Shown here: positions 6,266 to 6,919 of the stretch, piece after piece
How positions within the stretch are numbered: position 1 is the first letter of the stretch
Layout: each line of letters opens with the position of its first letter
Origin: an uncultured Verrucomicrobiae bacterium
Lineage (GTDB): Bacteria > Verrucomicrobiota > Verrucomicrobiia > Verrucomicrobiales > DEV007
Direction: 5' to 3'
Length of the DNA: 6,919 nucleotides
NCBI GenBank assembly: GCA_937898895.1
Contig: CALDKL010000280.1
Coordinates: forward strand, 1 to 6,919
Program-made: the position numbers and the translations under genes
The notes under the pieces: generated by a model
Told to the model about the DNA's origin: nothing
The model's input: only the letters and a program-made list of their open reading frames with translations
The model's database searches: none

Positions 6266-6919
6266 GAGGTGGCCTGAGGGGTTCCGGAGCGTTTGAAGGA
6301 GCGTGTGACGAAAGCGAGAAGCATGATCAGAAAATGCAGCGCGAGTCCTACGCCGGTGACGACGAGCGACCAGAGCGGCCACTGATCGGCGGGATTGTTG
6401 GCCACGGCGAACTGGGAGAACATCTCGTCGCCGGGCTGCGATCCCGATGGCCCAAAGGATTCCTGGAAAAAGGTGTAACCGCCGTGGCGCATCGGCTCGT
6501 TCATTTTGATCTCGAGTGCCTTGTCGGGAAATCCGTTTTCGATCCGGGTGACCCGGCTCTCGTAGTTCCGTGCGGTCATGACGCCGGGGTGACGCTCGAA
6601 GATGAATTGATCGAGCTTCACGGAGAAGGGCACCGTCCAGGACTGTTTCATGAGGAGGGCACCGTAGCGCTGGTCTCCGATGGTGAAGGAGAACGGCATG
6701 GGTTTTTCCCGCGGATCGAACTTGTAGGAGCCAGCCCAGAGCAGAGCCTCGACGGGGCTACCGCCGTCGCGCGGGCGGAATTCGACGAGACAACCCGGCA
6801 GATTCTGTTCGGCCTCCTTCGAAGGGGGCTGCGGTGAGAGCTTGAATCCGTCGATCTCCTTGCCATCCACTCCGGCAGCCATCGGGGCCGAGGTCGGTAT
6901 GGGAGTCGCGTTCTTCCAA
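6262..6919 (-). CDS. resB: ResB/Ccs1-like cytochrome c biogenesis protein, 5' partial
   Basis: Partner of CcsA in system II cytochrome c maturation, thought to hold the apocytochrome and help form the haem channel. The frame is open to the right edge, so the N-terminal membrane segments and start are missing; 218 complete codons are visible, and the ATG at 6882 is internal (codons up to the edge remain open, reading WKNATPIPTSAP). The visible part is mostly extracytoplasmic. Family signals include PFSVKLDQFIFERHPG (about 97-112), with the ResB pattern of a strand ending in F followed by a Pro-Gly turn, and MNEPMRHGGYTFFQESFG (about 139-156), matching the conserved MN-P-GY-FYQ-S stretch. One transmembrane helix (about 180-204, WPLWSLVVTGVGLALHFL) and a short basic tail end the protein. 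Overlap with ccsA by ATGA confirms the pairing. Confidence 0.88.
   Translation of the reverse strand, partial: WKNATPIPTSAPMAAGVDGKEIDGFKLSPQPPSKEAEQNLPGCLVEFRPRDGGSPVEALLWAGSYKFDPREKPMPFSFTIGDQRYGALLMKQSWTVPFSVKLDQFIFERHPGVMTARNYESRVTRIENGFPDKALEIKMNEPMRHGGYTFFQESFGPSGSQPGDEMFSQFAVANNPADQWPLWSLVVTGVGLALHFLIMLLAFVTRSFKRSGTPQATS

Noticed and set aside
4178..6277. A 699-codon open frame on the plus strand, antisense to ccsA
   Set aside because: Its codons are in exact register with the ccsA codons, so its stops correspond only to the sense codons TTA, CTA and TCA, which are rare in this high-GC gene. The product is an Asp/Glu-rich, low-complexity protein with no recognisable domain, whereas the sense strand has clear CcsA motifs.
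6266..6382. N-terminal extension of CcsA to an ATG at 6382
   Set aside because: The added 39 residues are Arg/His-rich, lie wholly inside resB, and would bury the hydrophobic N-terminal segment; the ATGA-overlapping start is more natural.
1..6919. CRISPR array, insertion sequence, integrase, toxin-antitoxin or phage genes
   Set aside because: No spaced direct repeats, transposase-like frames, terminal inverted repeats or recombinase motifs are visible; the window is filled by ordinary envelope and biogenesis genes.

Overview
The window is high-GC DNA that reads as chromosomal sequence from a Gram-negative, PVC-type bacterium, most likely Verrucomicrobiota. This rests on recall of families rather than a search. 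The clues are a GspF/GspG pair, a secreted purple acid phosphatase with an extra C-terminal beta-sandwich-type domain, and a ResB + CcsA cytochrome c maturation pair in which CcsA carries a very large N-terminal ectodomain. Shine-Dalgarno sequences are weak or absent at most starts.

Layout. Plus strand, 1-1907: a type II secretion inner-membrane platform protein (GspF/PilC family, 5' end outside the window), then a 119-base gap holding a strong hairpin, a 16-bp palindrome and a promoter-like TTGACA, then a GspG-like major pseudopilin. Minus strand, 1941-6919, read right to left: the 3' part of a ResB/Ccs1-like gene, a CcsA/ResC-like haem handling protein whose start overlaps the resB stop by ATGA, a possible 51-residue single-span membrane protein 8 bases after ccsA, a 108-base gap with a 9-bp tandem repeat and a weak promoter, and a purple acid phosphatase. 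The two gene blocks converge, with only 33 bases between the gspG and phosphatase stops.

How the genes work together. GspF and GspG belong to one envelope machine: GspF is the membrane platform on which the pseudopilin is assembled. ResB and CcsA form the system II cytochrome c synthase, which carries haem across the membrane and attaches it to apocytochromes outside. The phosphatase is probably exported by its signal peptide. It could in principle be a secretion substrate, but nothing in the sequence shows this.

I did not find a convincing undescribed system. The points most worth a second look are the small membrane ORF behind ccsA, the palindrome over the -35 of the gspG promoter with a possibly leaderless start, the 9-bp tandem repeat, the GspG insertion with a calcium-loop-like stretch, and the large CcsA ectodomain. 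No stretch over 300 bases lacks a gene.
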